From: Bombilactobacillus mellifer
GTDB lineage: Bacteria > Bacillota > Bacilli > Lactobacillales > Lactobacillaceae
Assembly: GCF_000970795.1 (NCBI RefSeq)
Contig: NZ_KQ034028.1
Span: forward strand, 899,839-963,838
Reading direction: 5' to 3'
Length of the DNA: 64,000 bases
Positions 37,866 to 47,068 of the stretch are shown here, in pieces; the first letter of the stretch is position 1; every line of letters starts with the position of its first letter. The notes beneath the pieces were generated by a model. That model had not been told where the DNA came from. It made no database searches and saw only the letters and a list, made by a program, of their open reading frames with translations. Position numbers and translations under genes: made by a program.

Positions 37866-39108
37866 CTAATAACTCCACCATTGCAGAATCATCAGGAACA
37901 TAATGCAAATATTTCTGCAAAGCATTTTTTAATAACTGTGGTTTTTGGACTACTTGCAAAATCTGAATGAGATCTCGTAAATAATTGGGATCAGCTTGAT
38001 AAGTTTGATAAACCAACAACATTTCCTGCAAAGCGTCATCAACATGTTCCTGCTGGAATAAAGATCGTGCTTTATTCCAGTGATAACGCGGTTCTTGGGC
38101 TAGGGTAGTTTGATATTGATCTAATAACTTTAAATTCGCCGTATAATCATTTTGTCGTAAAAACAAATCACTCAATTGCATAATCAAAGCTCCCGGCTCG
38201 CTGACTTGTGAAATGCCTGTCGTTAAAAGTTGTTGTGCTGTCGCCAAGGAGCCTAGCTGTACTGCTGCTTTGGCGCCCATTTGATATAACAGTTGATTAA
38301 AGGGATCATAATTTAAACCCAGTTGGGCCATTTTAACAGCAGTCGCAAAATCGTGTTGCTGATTAGCTAAACGCACCGCTAACACATAAGCCGCCGAATA
38401 GTCTGGTGCTTGTTGTAGTAATTGCTGCACTAATCTTTTTGCAGCTGAATAATTGTGCAGCTCGTATTCTAAGCGGGCATAATTATATAAATTATCAGTA
38501 TTCAACAAAGCCGCTTGAACTTGTCGATATTGTTGAACCGCTTGCTCGTAATTACCTGTTCCCGCATAAGATGCAGCTAAACGTTCATGAATTGAAATTC
38601 CGGCCATTTCCGTAATCTGAGCTGCTAATAATTTTTCATAGAAAGTAATTGCTAATTGAAATTTGTTTTCCGTAAAGTATAGTTCTGCCATTGCAAATTG
38701 GACCACTGATTCTTGTGGTGCAATTTTTAAAGCCGTCAGCAACTTCTGTTCACTAACCTCATATAAGCCCATTGATTGATATAAATCCGCACTAGTCAAA
38801 AGGGCATTCAAATAAGCCGGTGAATCCTCCGAAATTTGGGCTAACAAATCTGTCGCCGCATCCATTTGATTATTAGAAACCAAAATTTCTGCTAAGTTGA
38901 CTTTTAAAATATCTTCTTGCGGATATTTATCTAATAAATGCTGATAAATCAAGGCCGCTTGATCGCTAATTCCGCGTTGATTTAAAGCTTCCGCCAGGGA
39001 ATACAAATCATCATCGGTATCTTGTTGGAAAGCTTTTTGGAGTAATGCTTGGGCAGATGTCAAATCTCCCTGATCAACAGCTGCTAAAACTTTTTGTACA
39101 AATGACAT
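37837..39108 (-). CDS. TPR repeat protein (YpiA-like)
   Basis: A 423-residue soluble, all-helical protein made of consecutive tetratricopeptide repeats, for example ALNQRGISDQAALIYQHLLDKYPQEDILKVNLAEILVSN and later copies with A/L/Y spacing of about 34 residues. It likely acts as a protein-binding scaffold; no enzyme domain is seen. The length and genomic position between hup and cca resemble B. subtilis YpiA and its lactobacillus relatives. The ATG follows AGGAAG. Confidence 0.85.
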   Translation of the reverse strand: MSFVQKVLAAVDQGDLTSAQALLQKAFQQDTDDDLYSLAEALNQRGISDQAALIYQHLLDKYPQEDILKVNLAEILVSNNQMDAATDLLAQISEDSPAYLNALLTSADLYQSMGLYEVSEQKLLTALKIAPQESVVQFAMAELYFTENKFQLAITFYEKLLAAQITEMAGISIHERLAASYAGTGNYEQAVQQYRQVQAALLNTDNLYNYARLEYELHNYSAAKRLVQQLLQQAPDYSAAYVLAVRLANQQHDFATAVKMAQLGLNYDPFNQLLYQMGAKAAVQLGSLATAQQLLTTGISQVSEPGALIMQLSDLFLRQNDYTANLKLLDQYQTTLAQEPRYHWNKARSLFQQEHVDDALQEMLLVYQTYQADPNYLRDLIQILQVVQKPQLLKNALQKYLHYVPDDSAMVELLDELQFSDEN

Positions 39109-39181
39109 TCAATACTTCCTCTCACTGCTTGTTACCATAACATAAAATACACTTTTGGAGGTAGTTGATCCGTATAAAAAA

Positions 39182-39207
39182 ATAGAAACAACCGTAGTTG
39201 CTTCTAT
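39182..39207 (-). terminator. hup terminator
   Basis: ATAGAA-CAAC pairs with GTTG-TTCTAT over 11 positions (39182-39192 / 39197-39207, one G-U pair on the minus-strand RNA) with a TACG loop and a following TTTTTTTA. It lies 23 bp past the hup stop. Confidence 0.85.
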
Positions 39208-39229
39208 CCCTATTAACCATAGTCAAATA

Positions 39230-39505
39230 TTATTTAACCGCATCTTTCAATGTCTTACCAGGTTTGAAAGCTGGGACATCACTAGCCGGAATCGTAATTT
39301 CCGCGTTAGTTTGGGGATTGCGGCCTTTACGGGCAGCCCGATGACGGACTTCAAAGTTCCCAAAGCCAATTAATTGAACTTTTTCACCCTTTACTAAGCT
39401 TTCTTGGATTGAACTGAAGACAGCATCAACAGCTGCTGTAGAATCCTTTTTGGTTAAGCCCGTTTTTTCAGATACGCTTTGAATTAATTCTGCTTTATTT
39501 GCCAT
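39230..39505 (-). CDS. hup: DNA-binding protein HU
   Basis: A 91-residue histone-like protein that bends and compacts DNA. It shows the HU pattern [42 protein letters not shown] and the C-terminal [13 protein letters not shown]. The ATG follows the strong GGAGGTGA, and an upstream palindrome could form a leader hairpin. It has its own terminator, so it is a single-gene unit, as expected for a very abundant protein. Confidence 0.97.
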   Translation of the reverse strand: MANKAELIQSVSEKTGLTKKDSTAAVDAVFSSIQESLVKGEKVQLIGFGNFEVRHRAARKGRNPQTNAEITIPASDVPAFKPGKTLKDAVK

Positions 39506-39522
39506 GTTACTTCACCTCCGCA

Positions 39523-39537
39523 GAGTATTGAATACTC
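39523..39537 (-). promoter_or_regulatory. Palindrome upstream of the hup ribosome-binding site
   Basis: GAGTATT-G-AATACTC is a perfect inverted repeat with a single central base that ends 3 nt before the Shine-Dalgarno GGAGG (39519-39515). It could be an operator or a short leader hairpin. Confidence 0.5.
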
Positions 39538-39579
39538 GAAATAAGTAAACACGATGACTGGAAATTCATCATCTTTTAC

Positions 39580-39608
39580 AAATTATCATAAGATGACCCT
39601 TGTATCAA
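39580..39608 (-). promoter_or_regulatory. Likely hup promoter
   Basis: Minus-strand TTGATA (39608-39603) and TAATTT (39585-39580) with a 17-bp spacer, about 75 bp upstream of the hup ATG. An alternative -10, GATAAT with TG upstream, overlaps it. Confidence 0.5.
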
Positions 39609-39652
39609 GGAATAACCCTACTTTTTATAAGGTTTTTACGAAAATCACTACT

Positions 39653-40969
39653 TCATTTGCGCAATCGAGGAATCAATTTAATGGGGGTCCCTGTAAAATC
39701 AAAAACCTCGCGTAACTGATTAGTGATAAATCGTTCATACGAAAAATGAAACAACTCCGGATCATTGACAAAGACAACAAAAGTTGGTGGCTGCACTTGA
39801 ACTTGTGTCAAATAATAAACTTTTAAACGGCGATTTTTAACAATAGGTGCCGGAGCAATTGCGGTGGCTTTCAAAAGCAACTCGTTTAATAAACTAGACT
39901 GGATGCGACGTTGTTGATTCTCATTAATCGCCGTAACTAATTCAACAATTTGATCTAAACGCTGATGCTTTAATGCCGAGATGAAAATGATCGGTGCGTA
40001 ACTCAGATAACGAAATTCCTGCCGAATATATTCTGTAAACTCTTGCATCGTTTTTTGATCTTTGTTAGATACTGCATCCCATTTATTAACTGCGATAATT
40101 ACACCGCGCCCTGCCTCATGTGCATAACCGGCTACACGCTTATCTTGTTCGCGAATTCCTTGGGCACCATCCAGAACGACTACGACCACATCGCTACGAT
40201 CAATCGCCCGCAGGGCGCGCATAACGGCATATTTTTCAGTATTCTCATAAACCTTACCGCGTTTGCGAATCCCAGCAGTATCAATCATGGTATAAAGTTG
40301 CCCGGAATCACGATCAATAAATTTCGTATCAATGGAATCGCGCGTGGTTCCTTCCTGATTCGAGACAATGACCCGGTTTTCCCCTAAAATAGCGTTAACT
40401 AACGAGGATTTTCCTACGTTTGGCCGACCAATAAAACTAAATTTAATGGAATCATCATCCACTACTAAATTTTCATCTGGAAAATTTTTAATAATTTGGT
40501 CTAATAAATCGCCCATTCCCGTCCCGTGAACTCCAGAAACAGGATAAGGTTCGCCTAAACCCAGCGCGTAAAAATCATAGATATCTTGTCGTTGGGCAAG
40601 ATTATCGGCTTTATTAGCTGCTAACACAACTGGTTTTTGAGCTTGATATAAGATTCGAGCCACAGCTTCGTCTTCATTAGTCACGCCTACACGCGCGTCT
40701 ACTACTAAGACAACAATGTCGGCTTCATTGATTGCAATTTCTGCTTGAGTTTTAATTTCTTGATTTAAACTTAGATCACTGACGGTAATACCACCCGTGT
40801 CAATTAAACTAAATTCTTTACCCAGCCACTGAGCATGCGTGTAAATCCGATCACGAGTAACGCCTGGAGTATCTTCCACAATCGAAATGCGTTCTTCAGC
40901 AATCCGATTAAATAATGTTGATTTGCCGACATTCGGTCGGCCTACTAACGCCACGGTTGGCAACACCAT
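39653..40969 (-). CDS. der: Ribosome biogenesis GTPase Der (EngA)
   Basis: Tandem-GTPase needed for 50S assembly. The first G domain has [11 protein letters not shown] and DTGG, the second [11 protein letters not shown] and DTAG with NKWD; a KH-like domain (about residues 355-438) follows. Length 438 is standard. The ATG follows AAGGTGAG. Part of the Firmicutes order cmk-rpsA-der-hup. Confidence 0.97.
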   Translation of the reverse strand: MVLPTVALVGRPNVGKSTLFNRIAEERISIVEDTPGVTRDRIYTHAQWLGKEFSLIDTGGITVSDLSLNQEIKTQAEIAINEADIVVLVVDARVGVTNEDEAVARILYQAQKPVVLAANKADNLAQRQDIYDFYALGLGEPYPVSGVHGTGMGDLLDQIIKNFPDENLVVDDDSIKFSFIGRPNVGKSSLVNAILGENRVIVSNQEGTTRDSIDTKFIDRDSGQLYTMIDTAGIRKRGKVYENTEKYAVMRALRAIDRSDVVVVVLDGAQGIREQDKRVAGYAHEAGRGVIIAVNKWDAVSNKDQKTMQEFTEYIRQEFRYLSYAPIIFISALKHQRLDQIVELVTAINENQQRRIQSSLLNELLLKATAIAPAPIVKNRRLKVYYLTQVQVQPPTFVVFVNDPELFHFSYERFITNQLREVFDFTGTPIKLIPRLRK

Positions 40970-41091
40970 TGTCTCACCTTCTTATATGTTAACTGAAAAA
41001 AGGACCAGAACAAATTACTTTGTCCCAGCCAATTTTAAACTCTATCAAAATTCATCGCTAATGTCCACAAAACTCAAAATATCTTTAAAAA

Positions 41092-42294
41092 TTACTGAAG
41101 TTGATCCGGGTCGACCATGTCTCCTAATGAAAAACCACGTTCTTCTTTTGGTAAGGTATAGTGATCATTCTTCGTCGAATCATTCTGGTGTGAATGATGA
41201 TTTTTATGCGGATCTTCCGTAAGAGCTTTTAACGAAAGACCTAACCGTTTTTGTTCCGGATCAATATTTAATACTTTCAAATGCAACTGTTGGCCCACTT
41301 GTAACACATCGGCGGGATTATTAACTCGTTCCCAAGAGATCTGGGAAACATGCAACAAGCCCTCAACTGCTGGTAATACTTCGACAAAAGCCCCGAAATC
41401 AGTTAAACGTTTTACCACACCGTCAACTTCGTCGCCAGCGCTAATTCGTTGGGCAGCATCTTCCCAAGGGCCTGGCTGGGTAGCTTTAATAGACAGTGAA
41501 ATCCGTCCCCGTTCAGGATCTAAATCCAAAACTTTTACTTTAACTTCTTGACCAACCTTTAAAACATCTGAAGGTTTGTCCACATGCTGATACGAAATTT
41601 GAGAAATGTGTACTAAACCGTCCACACCGCCTAAATCAATAAAAGCCCCAAAATTAGTTAAACGGGAAACTTTTGCCTCGACAACGTCACCAGGGAGTAA
41701 TTTAGCAAAAACTTCTGCTTGTTTTTGCGCCTTCTCTGCTAAAGCAATTTCCTTATGGGATAAGACAAATCGATTCTTTGATGGATCCACTTCAATAATT
41801 TTTAATTCTAACTCTTGACCAACAAATGGTTTCAGGTCTCGAACGTAATGGTCAGAAATCATTGAAGCAGGAATGAATCCTCGTAAACCTTCAACATCCA
41901 CCAGTAGACCACTTTTCACAGTCCCAGTTACTTTACCTGTTACATGCTCATCAGCGGCTTGACGATCAGCCATTTTTTGATAGGCTTTACGATTTTCGAT
42001 CCGTCGCTTAGATAAAACAAAGTTGCCATCTTCTTTATCACTGGATGAATGCCGTAAAACAAGCAATTCTAATTTATCGCCCACTTGTGCCAAATCATGA
42101 ATATCAGCTTTATAATTGCTAGTGAGTTCCTTTAGTGGTACGACTCCTTCAACCCCCGAATTATCAATTCCCACAACTAATTGATTATCGTCTACCGAAA
42201 GAACCTCGGCTTCTACCACGTCACCGATCTGTACTTGATTAAAATTATCCAATGCCTGTTCCATTGGATTCGCGCTGTTCAATTCTTCAGCCAT
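41092..42294 (-). CDS. rpsA: Ribosomal protein S1-like, four S1 domains
   Basis: A 400-residue RNA-binding protein with four S1 (OB-fold) domains at about residues 20-95, 113-180, 200-268 and 285-355. Domains 3 and 4 show the clearest pattern (GDVVEAKVSRLTNFGAFIDL; GLLHVSQISWERV). The C-terminal tail is His/Asn/Lys-rich. In Firmicutes this four-domain form is shorter than the six-domain enterobacterial S1; it probably binds mRNA or the ribosome loosely. The gap to cmk is about 70 bp. Confidence 0.94.
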   Translation of the reverse strand: MAEELNSANPMEQALDNFNQVQIGDVVEAEVLSVDDNQLVVGIDNSGVEGVVPLKELTSNYKADIHDLAQVGDKLELLVLRHSSSDKEDGNFVLSKRRIENRKAYQKMADRQAADEHVTGKVTGTVKSGLLVDVEGLRGFIPASMISDHYVRDLKPFVGQELELKIIEVDPSKNRFVLSHKEIALAEKAQKQAEVFAKLLPGDVVEAKVSRLTNFGAFIDLGGVDGLVHISQISYQHVDKPSDVLKVGQEVKVKVLDLDPERGRISLSIKATQPGPWEDAAQRISAGDEVDGVVKRLTDFGAFVEVLPAVEGLLHVSQISWERVNNPADVLQVGQQLHLKVLNIDPEQKRLGLSLKALTEDPHKNHHSHQNDSTKNDHYTLPKEERGFSLGDMVDPDQLQ

Positions 42295-42365
42295 ATTAAC
42301 GTCCTCCTCGCCATCGTTCGCAATCTATCTTAATGGAAAAATGCAAAAATTACCAGTGGTTTTGA

Positions 42366-43031
42366 CTAACTATTCAATTTTTGCTGGATAATTTCCATCA
42401 CTTTAGTCACTACTTGAGCAATATTTAACCCTGTAGTGTCCACTTCAATAGCGTCAGAAGCTTTTCGTAAGGGCGAGATTGTTCGATGTGAATCCTTGTA
42501 ATCCCGCGTTTTTATTTCCGCTTGCAGAGCAGATAGAGAAGTTGTAATTCCTCGAGTCAGATTTTCGCGATAACGCCGTTGGGCCCGTTCCGCTACACTC
42601 GCAATCAAAAAAATTTTGACATCTGCTTGTGGTAATACCACTGTCCCGATATCTCGACCATCCATAACCACATTAGCATCCTGAGCGATTTTTTGTTGCT
42701 GCTGTACCAAAATTTCACGAACTTTTTTTAAGGCAGCTACTTGTGAAACATTACGGGAAATTGCCGGTAACCGAATGGCCGTGGTCACATCTTGCGTTCC
42801 TAAAAAAATATGTTGTTGTCCAGCCAATACACGAAAGGAAATTGGCGTTTGGCTCATTAACTGAACAATTTGTGCTTCGTCATCATAAGCCAATTGATGC
42901 TGTTGAGCCAACAAGGTCACAGCTCGATACATTGCCCCCGTATCTGTATAAACATAATTTAATTTTTGCGCAATAATTTTTGCGATCGTACTTTTACCAG
43001 CGGAGGCTGGACCGTCAATGGCAATTTGCAT
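42366..43031 (-). CDS. cmk: Cytidylate kinase
   Basis: Phosphorylates CMP and dCMP with ATP. P-loop IDGPASAGKSTIAK at the N-terminus, the NMP-binding DTGAMYRAVTLL, and VVMDGRDIGTVVLPQA with RAQRRYREN. Length 221 is usual. The ribosome-binding site GGAG is 12 nt from the ATG, a wide spacing that may limit translation. Confidence 0.96.
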   Translation of the reverse strand: MQIAIDGPASAGKSTIAKIIAQKLNYVYTDTGAMYRAVTLLAQQHQLAYDDEAQIVQLMSQTPISFRVLAGQQHIFLGTQDVTTAIRLPAISRNVSQVAALKKVREILVQQQQKIAQDANVVMDGRDIGTVVLPQADVKIFLIASVAERAQRRYRENLTRGITTSLSALQAEIKTRDYKDSHRTISPLRKASDAIEVDTTGLNIAQVVTKVMEIIQQKLNS

Positions 43032-43066
43032 TTATACTGTCTACTCCTTTAAAATCAAAAAATTGC

Positions 43067-43098
43067 ACTAAAAAACAGGCTGAAGCCTGTTTTTTAGT
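43067..43098. terminator. Bidirectional terminator between the LysM gene and cmk
   Basis: ACTAAAAAACAGGCT (43067-43081) and AGCCTGTTTTTTAGT (43084-43098) are perfect complements; the real loop is about six bases. It ends the transcript of the LysM gene, 5 bp past its stop, and isolates it from cmk. Confidence 0.95.
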
Positions 43099-43102
43099 AC
43101 TT

Positions 43103-43849
43103 TTATTTAACCCGTAAACTCATTCCCGGTCTTAACACGCTTTGGGCTGACAAATTATTCAAATCATATAATTGTTGCAACGTTAAACCATGATTGACCG
43201 CAATTCGGTAGGGATTATCTTTAGGCTGCACAATATAATAATTATCTGCATCTTGGTTATTAGCAGGCGCATTAGCGCTATTGGTTTGGCTGGAATTATT
43301 ATCAGCGTTACTATTAGCTGCAGCAGTATTATTGTTATCCGAACGCGTAGTGGTTGCTTCGTTTGGCTGTTGTGTGGTTTGAGAATTTGCAGGGGCATTA
43401 GTCTCATTATTATTCGCGGCGGCCTCATTAGCTTTGGCTGTATGGGCATTCTCTTTGGCTGTCGAAGTAACGTGTTTGGTCTTAGTTTTAGATTTTTTGG
43501 GAACTTTCGGGGCCTTTTTAGGCTTAGAATTGACTGACACTTTTGCCGTATTATCCATTGAGGATTTATCATGATTTGTTGAAATAGCCGACCAAATTAC
43601 TGGTCCAAACATGATTGCCAACAAAACAACTAAAATTATCCCAAAAAGAAATTTATTACTGTGAGGTTTTTGCTTTTGACGTTGGAGACGCGATAAGGAT
43701 TCATCATAATCTGAATCCTGATCAAAGTCTGCTTCGTTGTCAAACTGTTCATTACGATCGAAGTCATTATTTGTGTTAGATTCATCGCTCTTATCAGAGT
43801 CATCATCACCAAAAGTGGATTCCCAAAGTTTCGGATCTTTCTCACTCAT
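43103..43849 (-). CDS. Single-pass membrane protein with C-terminal LysM domain
   Basis: A 248-residue protein. Residues 1-60 are highly acidic (Asp/Glu/Ser/Asn-rich) and would face the cytoplasm; a membrane helix spans about 68-90; residues 100-200 are a low-complexity Lys/Pro then Asn/Thr/Ala linker that would cross the wall; the last 45 residues are a LysM peptidoglycan-binding domain (IVQPKDNPYRIAVNHGLTLQQLYDLNNL). The layout is like B. subtilis YpbE. It has no catalytic domain, so it probably anchors to or senses the cell wall. The ATG follows GGGTGG. Confidence 0.88.
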   Translation of the reverse strand: MSEKDPKLWESTFGDDDSDKSDESNTNNDFDRNEQFDNEADFDQDSDYDESLSRLQRQKQKPHSNKFLFGIILVVLLAIMFGPVIWSAISTNHDKSSMDNTAKVSVNSKPKKAPKVPKKSKTKTKHVTSTAKENAHTAKANEAAANNNETNAPANSQTTQQPNEATTTRSDNNNTAAANSNADNNSSQTNSANAPANNQDADNYYIVQPKDNPYRIAVNHGLTLQQLYDLNNLSAQSVLRPGMSLRVK

Positions 43850-43935
43850 AATTATTCCACCCTTAATTTCATCTCATCAATAGTTTAACAGCTTATTCTG
43901 AAAATTGCATCAAAAGTGGTAAAAATCTAATTCCC

Positions 43936-44475
43936 TCAACCCCGCAAATGCTTAACAATTAAAATGGATATTAAAGATAAGACAATACCTTTAATTAAAT
44001 TAAAAGGAATAACGCCAATAGCAACATAGCGACTAATAGGCATATTGATATTAAAGTTTAAAACTTTCATGTATAGCGGCATTACAAAAAAGTAATTAGC
44101 TATGGACATGACCGCAGTTAAACAAAGTGTCGCCATAAGTAAAGCAGTTAAATGATACCGATCTTTTTTCCAAAAATAAACTAATGGCAAAACAAAAGCT
44201 ATGGTCGATAGGAACGCCGAAAAATCACCAATTAAACTGGTCACGTTCATCCCCGTTAACACCCAGTGTAGTAATATTTTACAAAAAGCCGTTAGTAATC
44301 CTGTCGAGTAACCGTAAGCAAAAAAAGCAATAACAATAATCACATCACTGATATCGAGCTTTAGAAAAGTAAAACCCGGAATAATCGGAATGGAAACATA
44401 CATAATTAAAGCTGATAACGCCGCTAACACTGCGCCACCTACTAATTTATTATGTGCAATCTTGTGTATTTCCAT
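43936..44475 (-). CDS. ribU: Riboflavin ECF transporter S component
   Basis: Membrane substrate-binding subunit for riboflavin that works with the shared ECF energising module (not in this window). It has about six hydrophobic helices; GFTFLKLDISDVIIVIAFFAYG is a RibU hallmark, as is the riboflavin-contacting N-terminal region. The ATG at 44475 lies 8 nt after GGAGG; an earlier in-frame TTG overlaps that site, so the protein is 179 residues. The FMN riboswitch directly upstream supports the assignment strongly. Confidence 0.94.
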   Translation of the reverse strand: MEIHKIAHNKLVGGAVLAALSALIMYVSIPIIPGFTFLKLDISDVIIVIAFFAYGYSTGLLTAFCKILLHWVLTGMNVTSLIGDFSAFLSTIAFVLPLVYFWKKDRYHLTALLMATLCLTAVMSIANYFFVMPLYMKVLNFNINMPISRYVAIGVIPFNLIKGIVLSLISILIVKHLRG

Positions 44476-44482
44476 AAAAAAA

Positions 44483-44507
44483 GCCTCCAACCAATCGTGG
44501 GCAAGGC
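44483..44507 (-). promoter_or_regulatory. Possible ribosome-site sequestering hairpin of ribU
   Basis: GCCT and AGGC at the ends of this stretch are complementary, and the Shine-Dalgarno GGAGG (44488-44484) lies in one arm. The GCCTTG nearby is also complementary to CAAGGC at the 5' end of the FMN aptamer (about 44644-44639). This looks like a translational switch: with FMN bound, GCCTTG is free to mask the ribosome site. Confidence 0.45.
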
Positions 44508-44529
44508 AAATAAAAATGCAATCTAGATG

Positions 44530-44651
44530 CGTTTTCTCTCATCTGGACTATACCATCGGCTTTTGAATTTCACAAAATCCACCATTGTATAAAATACACT
44601 GGGTTGCGGGCTTTCACCGCCGGTCGGGATTTACACCCTGCCTTGAAAACG
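44530..44651 (-). promoter_or_regulatory. FMN riboswitch (RFN element)
   Basis: On the minus strand the conserved core reads GGGTGTAAATCCCGACCGG then CGGTGAAAGCCCGC (44619-44606), followed by GTGGATTTTGTGAAATTC, AGCCGATGGTATAGTCC and GATGAGAGAA. The closing helix P1 is CGTTTTC (44651-44645) with GAAAACG (44536-44530). It controls ribU, shutting off riboflavin uptake when FMN is high. Confidence 0.95.
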
Positions 44652-44658
44652 ATTTTAT

Positions 44659-45378
44659 TTATAATTTTTTGAGTGCGCTGACTTCCTCATGTTGTAAGAA
44701 TCGCCAATCCCCTGAATTCAATCCTTGCAACGTTAAAAAGCCGACTCGCTCACGCTTTAATTTTACCACAGGGTAGCCTACTTTGTTAAACATCTCTTTA
44801 ACTTGATGGTTCATTCCTTCATGAATTGTTAACCGCACAATGGAAATTTGGCGTCGTCGATCCACTGATAAAATTTGGGTCTTGGCCGGAGCGGTAATGC
44901 GGTTTTGTAATTTAATCCCATGCCGTAAAGCTTCCAAATCCTTTGACTGAACAATACCTGATAATTTAGCAACATATACTTTTTCAATCTGATTTCTGGG
45001 ATGGGTTAAATGATTCGTTAAATCACCATCATTAGTTAACAATAAAAGTCCCGATGTGTCATAGTCCAAACGCCCGACAGGATAAATCCGGGCATCAATA
45101 ATATCAGTAAAAAAATCAGTGACAACTTTGCGGTTTTTGTCATCGCTGACCGCACTAATGACACCTCGTGGTTTGTAAAACAAAATATACACTTTAGGAT
45201 CACGATCTATCGGTACTCCATCGACTTCAATATGATCCTGATTTGTAAACTTTTGGCCTAATTCCGTAATAAGACGGCCATTTACGCGTACACGGCCTTG
45301 AGTGATAAGATCTTCAGCTTTGCGCCGAGAAGTCACCCCTGCATTAGCAATTAATTTTTGTAATCTTTCTTGAGACAT
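44659..45378 (-). CDS. rluB: 23S rRNA pseudouridine synthase RluB
   Basis: Isomerises a uridine in the peptidyl-transferase region of 23S rRNA. The S4 RNA-binding domain occupies residues 1-60 (RLQKLIANAGVTSRRKAEDLI); the catalytic Asp105 is in the RsuA-family motif GRLDYDTSGLLLLTNDG. Length 239 is normal. It starts 5 bp downstream of the scpB stop. Only 7 bp separate its stop codon from the FMN aptamer. Confidence 0.94.
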   Translation of the reverse strand: MSQERLQKLIANAGVTSRRKAEDLITQGRVRVNGRLITELGQKFTNQDHIEVDGVPIDRDPKVYILFYKPRGVISAVSDDKNRKVVTDFFTDIIDARIYPVGRLDYDTSGLLLLTNDGDLTNHLTHPRNQIEKVYVAKLSGIVQSKDLEALRHGIKLQNRITAPAKTQILSVDRRRQISIVRLTIHEGMNHQVKEMFNKVGYPVVKLKRERVGFLTLQGLNSGDWRFLQHEEVSALKKL

Positions 45379-45383
45379 TCGAG

Positions 45384-45965
45384 TTAATCCTCCGTTTGCG
45401 AAGTTGACTGGTTAAACAAATGAAAATTTTCCTGGTCAGGGAATTTTTCATTTTGAAATTCAGATAAGTCAGGCAGTTGAGCTAAATTTTTCAAACCAAA
45501 ATAATCCAAAAATTCCGGAGTAGTCCCATATAATCGGGGGCGTCCGGGAGCATTTTTATGACCAACATTTTGCACTAATTGTCGAATAACCAAAGTTTGT
45601 AAAGTAGAACTACTGTTTTTAACACCACGAATCTCATCAATTTCTACCCGCGTAATTGGTTGGCGATAGGCAATGATTGCCAAAATTTCCAAGGCTGCTT
45701 GACTTAAAGTAGTCGTCTGCTGGAGTTGCCAATAATTTTTGATTAATGTGTAATATTGCGGTTTCGTCAGTAATTTATATATATCACCATATTGTTGAAT
45801 CACAAGTGCTTCTTGATTATCTTGAGTCATTTGCTGCATTAAATCCTCTAAATGTTGGCGAATCGCCGCTTGATCGGTTTGCAAAGTAGCTGCTAAATCC
45901 ACCAAAGTAATGCCTTGATCACCAGCAGTATATAATAGTGCTACAAGATCTTGATTTAAAGACAC
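45384..45965 (-). CDS. scpB: Segregation and condensation protein B
   Basis: Winged-helix partner of the SMC condensin complex, bridging ScpA. It shows the ScpB pattern LEALLY-like [48 protein letters not shown] and [15 protein letters not shown]. Length 193 is usual. The start is GTG, 5 nt after GAGGTG, overlapping the end of scpA by 10 bp. Confidence 0.95.
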   Translation of the reverse strand: MSLNQDLVALLYTAGDQGITLVDLAATLQTDQAAIRQHLEDLMQQMTQDNQEALVIQQYGDIYKLLTKPQYYTLIKNYWQLQQTTTLSQAALEILAIIAYRQPITRVEIDEIRGVKNSSSTLQTLVIRQLVQNVGHKNAPGRPRLYGTTPEFLDYFGLKNLAQLPDLSEFQNEKFPDQENFHLFNQSTSQTED

Positions 45966-46693
45966 AATGTCACCTCAATGTCCGCCTGATAATTATTTTG
46001 TCGAAAATACAAGCTTTGATCTTTCCCTAATTCTAAAAGGGCCAAAAATTTAGTGACCACCTCAGGTACAGAAGCGAGATCCGTCAATAATTGTAAAAAA
46101 GTGGTTGTGGATTGTTTTTGTAAACTATCCAAAATATCCTGCTCGGCTTCTTGTAGAGAAATAGTTTCAGAAGGAATTTCCGGGATTGAACGTGCATTTT
46201 TGGTAGAATTTTGTAAAACGCGGACCATCGCTAAAGCCACATCATTAATTACTTTCAAGCCCGGTTTCAAATAAACTACTTCTGATTGTGGCATTACTGA
46301 CGGCTCTTTTCCTATGAATTCTTGTCGCGTTTTCGCTTGGGCACCCAACATCTGGGCGATTGTTTTAAACGTTTCATAAGTCAGTAATTGTGCTACCAGT
46401 TCACTACGTGGATCCTTTAAAGTTGTTTCTGCTGCAGGTTCCTCAGACACAACTGGTGGACGCGGCAACAATAAATCACTTTTAATGCGCATTAAAGTGG
46501 CGGCCATAATCAAATAATCTCCGGCAATATCCAATTGTAAGGACTGCATCTGGTGTAAATAATCTAAATATTGCTGGGTAATTTGCGCGATCGGGATATC
46601 ATAAATATTAATCTTCGATTGCCGGATTAAATGCAACAACAAATCTAAGGGACCTTCAAAATCAGAAAGTTTAATTTGCAGTATATCAGTCAT
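45956..46693 (-). CDS. scpA: Segregation and condensation protein A
   Basis: Kleisin subunit of SMC-ScpAB, which organises the chromosome for segregation. The diagnostic N-terminus is [39 protein letters not shown]; the C-terminal winged helix binds the SMC head. I start at the ATG at 46693, overlapping the ribT stop by 8 bp (ATGACTGA), giving 245 residues; a frame from 46729 adds 12 residues that overlap ribT and are not family-like. The ribosome site is weak, suggesting coupling to ribT. Confidence 0.93.
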   Translation of the reverse strand: MTDILQIKLSDFEGPLDLLLHLIRQSKINIYDIPIAQITQQYLDYLHQMQSLQLDIAGDYLIMAATLMRIKSDLLLPRPPVVSEEPAAETTLKDPRSELVAQLLTYETFKTIAQMLGAQAKTRQEFIGKEPSVMPQSEVVYLKPGLKVINDVALAMVRVLQNSTKNARSIPEIPSETISLQEAEQDILDSLQKQSTTTFLQLLTDLASVPEVVTKFLALLELGKDQSLYFRQNNYQADIEVTLCL

Positions 46694-47057
46694 TTTGATG
46701 AGCCGCCGGTAAATGATTCCACTTTTCAATTAAGGGCGTTAAAGCAATCGTCCCCATAATCTTGGCTTGCGGATAATATTCTTGAACTGCATCCAAAATC
46801 TGAAAAAGATTTTGAGTTGAACGGTAAGCGGGGCTTAAAGAAATATAACGAACCATAATAATTCGATCTTGAAGCTCCAAAGCAATGACGCCAATAAAAT
46901 TATCTTGTTGATTTTTATATAAAAACAATTGGTGACTTTGATCAGAAGTATATAGTCCCAACTCCATTTGGAGATGATCCCAATCTTTGAGCTCCGGGAT
47001 GTAAGACATAAACCCCATTGCTATTTTCTGATAATTACTACTATATTTAACTAGCAC
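46686..47057 (-). CDS. ribT: RibT-like GNAT acetyltransferase
   Basis: A 123-residue small N-acetyltransferase-fold protein similar to RibT of the B. subtilis riboflavin operon; the substrate is unknown. Recognisable parts are YQKIAMGFMSYIPELKDW, FIGVIALELQDRIIMVRYISLSPAYRS (acetyl-CoA region) and ALTPLIEKW. The GTG at 47057 follows AGGAG at 8 nt; an in-frame GTG three codons upstream overlaps that site. It lies between xerD and scpA, as in many Firmicutes. Confidence 0.85.
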   Translation of the reverse strand: MLVKYSSNYQKIAMGFMSYIPELKDWDHLQMELGLYTSDQSHQLFLYKNQQDNFIGVIALELQDRIIMVRYISLSPAYRSTQNLFQILDAVQEYYPQAKIMGTIALTPLIEKWNHLPAAHQND

Positions 47058-47068
47058 TGCCAACACTC

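Noticed and set aside
39155-39373. 72-residue plus-strand frame over the hup end
   Set aside because: It runs antisense through the hup terminator and coding sequence and resembles nothing known, although GGAGG precedes its ATG.
43190-43537. 115-residue plus-strand frame
   Set aside because: It is the antisense shadow of the low-complexity part of the LysM gene; it has no ribosome site and its composition mirrors the repeated codons.
44585-44776. 63-residue plus-strand frame over the FMN riboswitch
   Set aside because: It is antisense to the aptamer and to the rluB end, so the sequence is explained by those.
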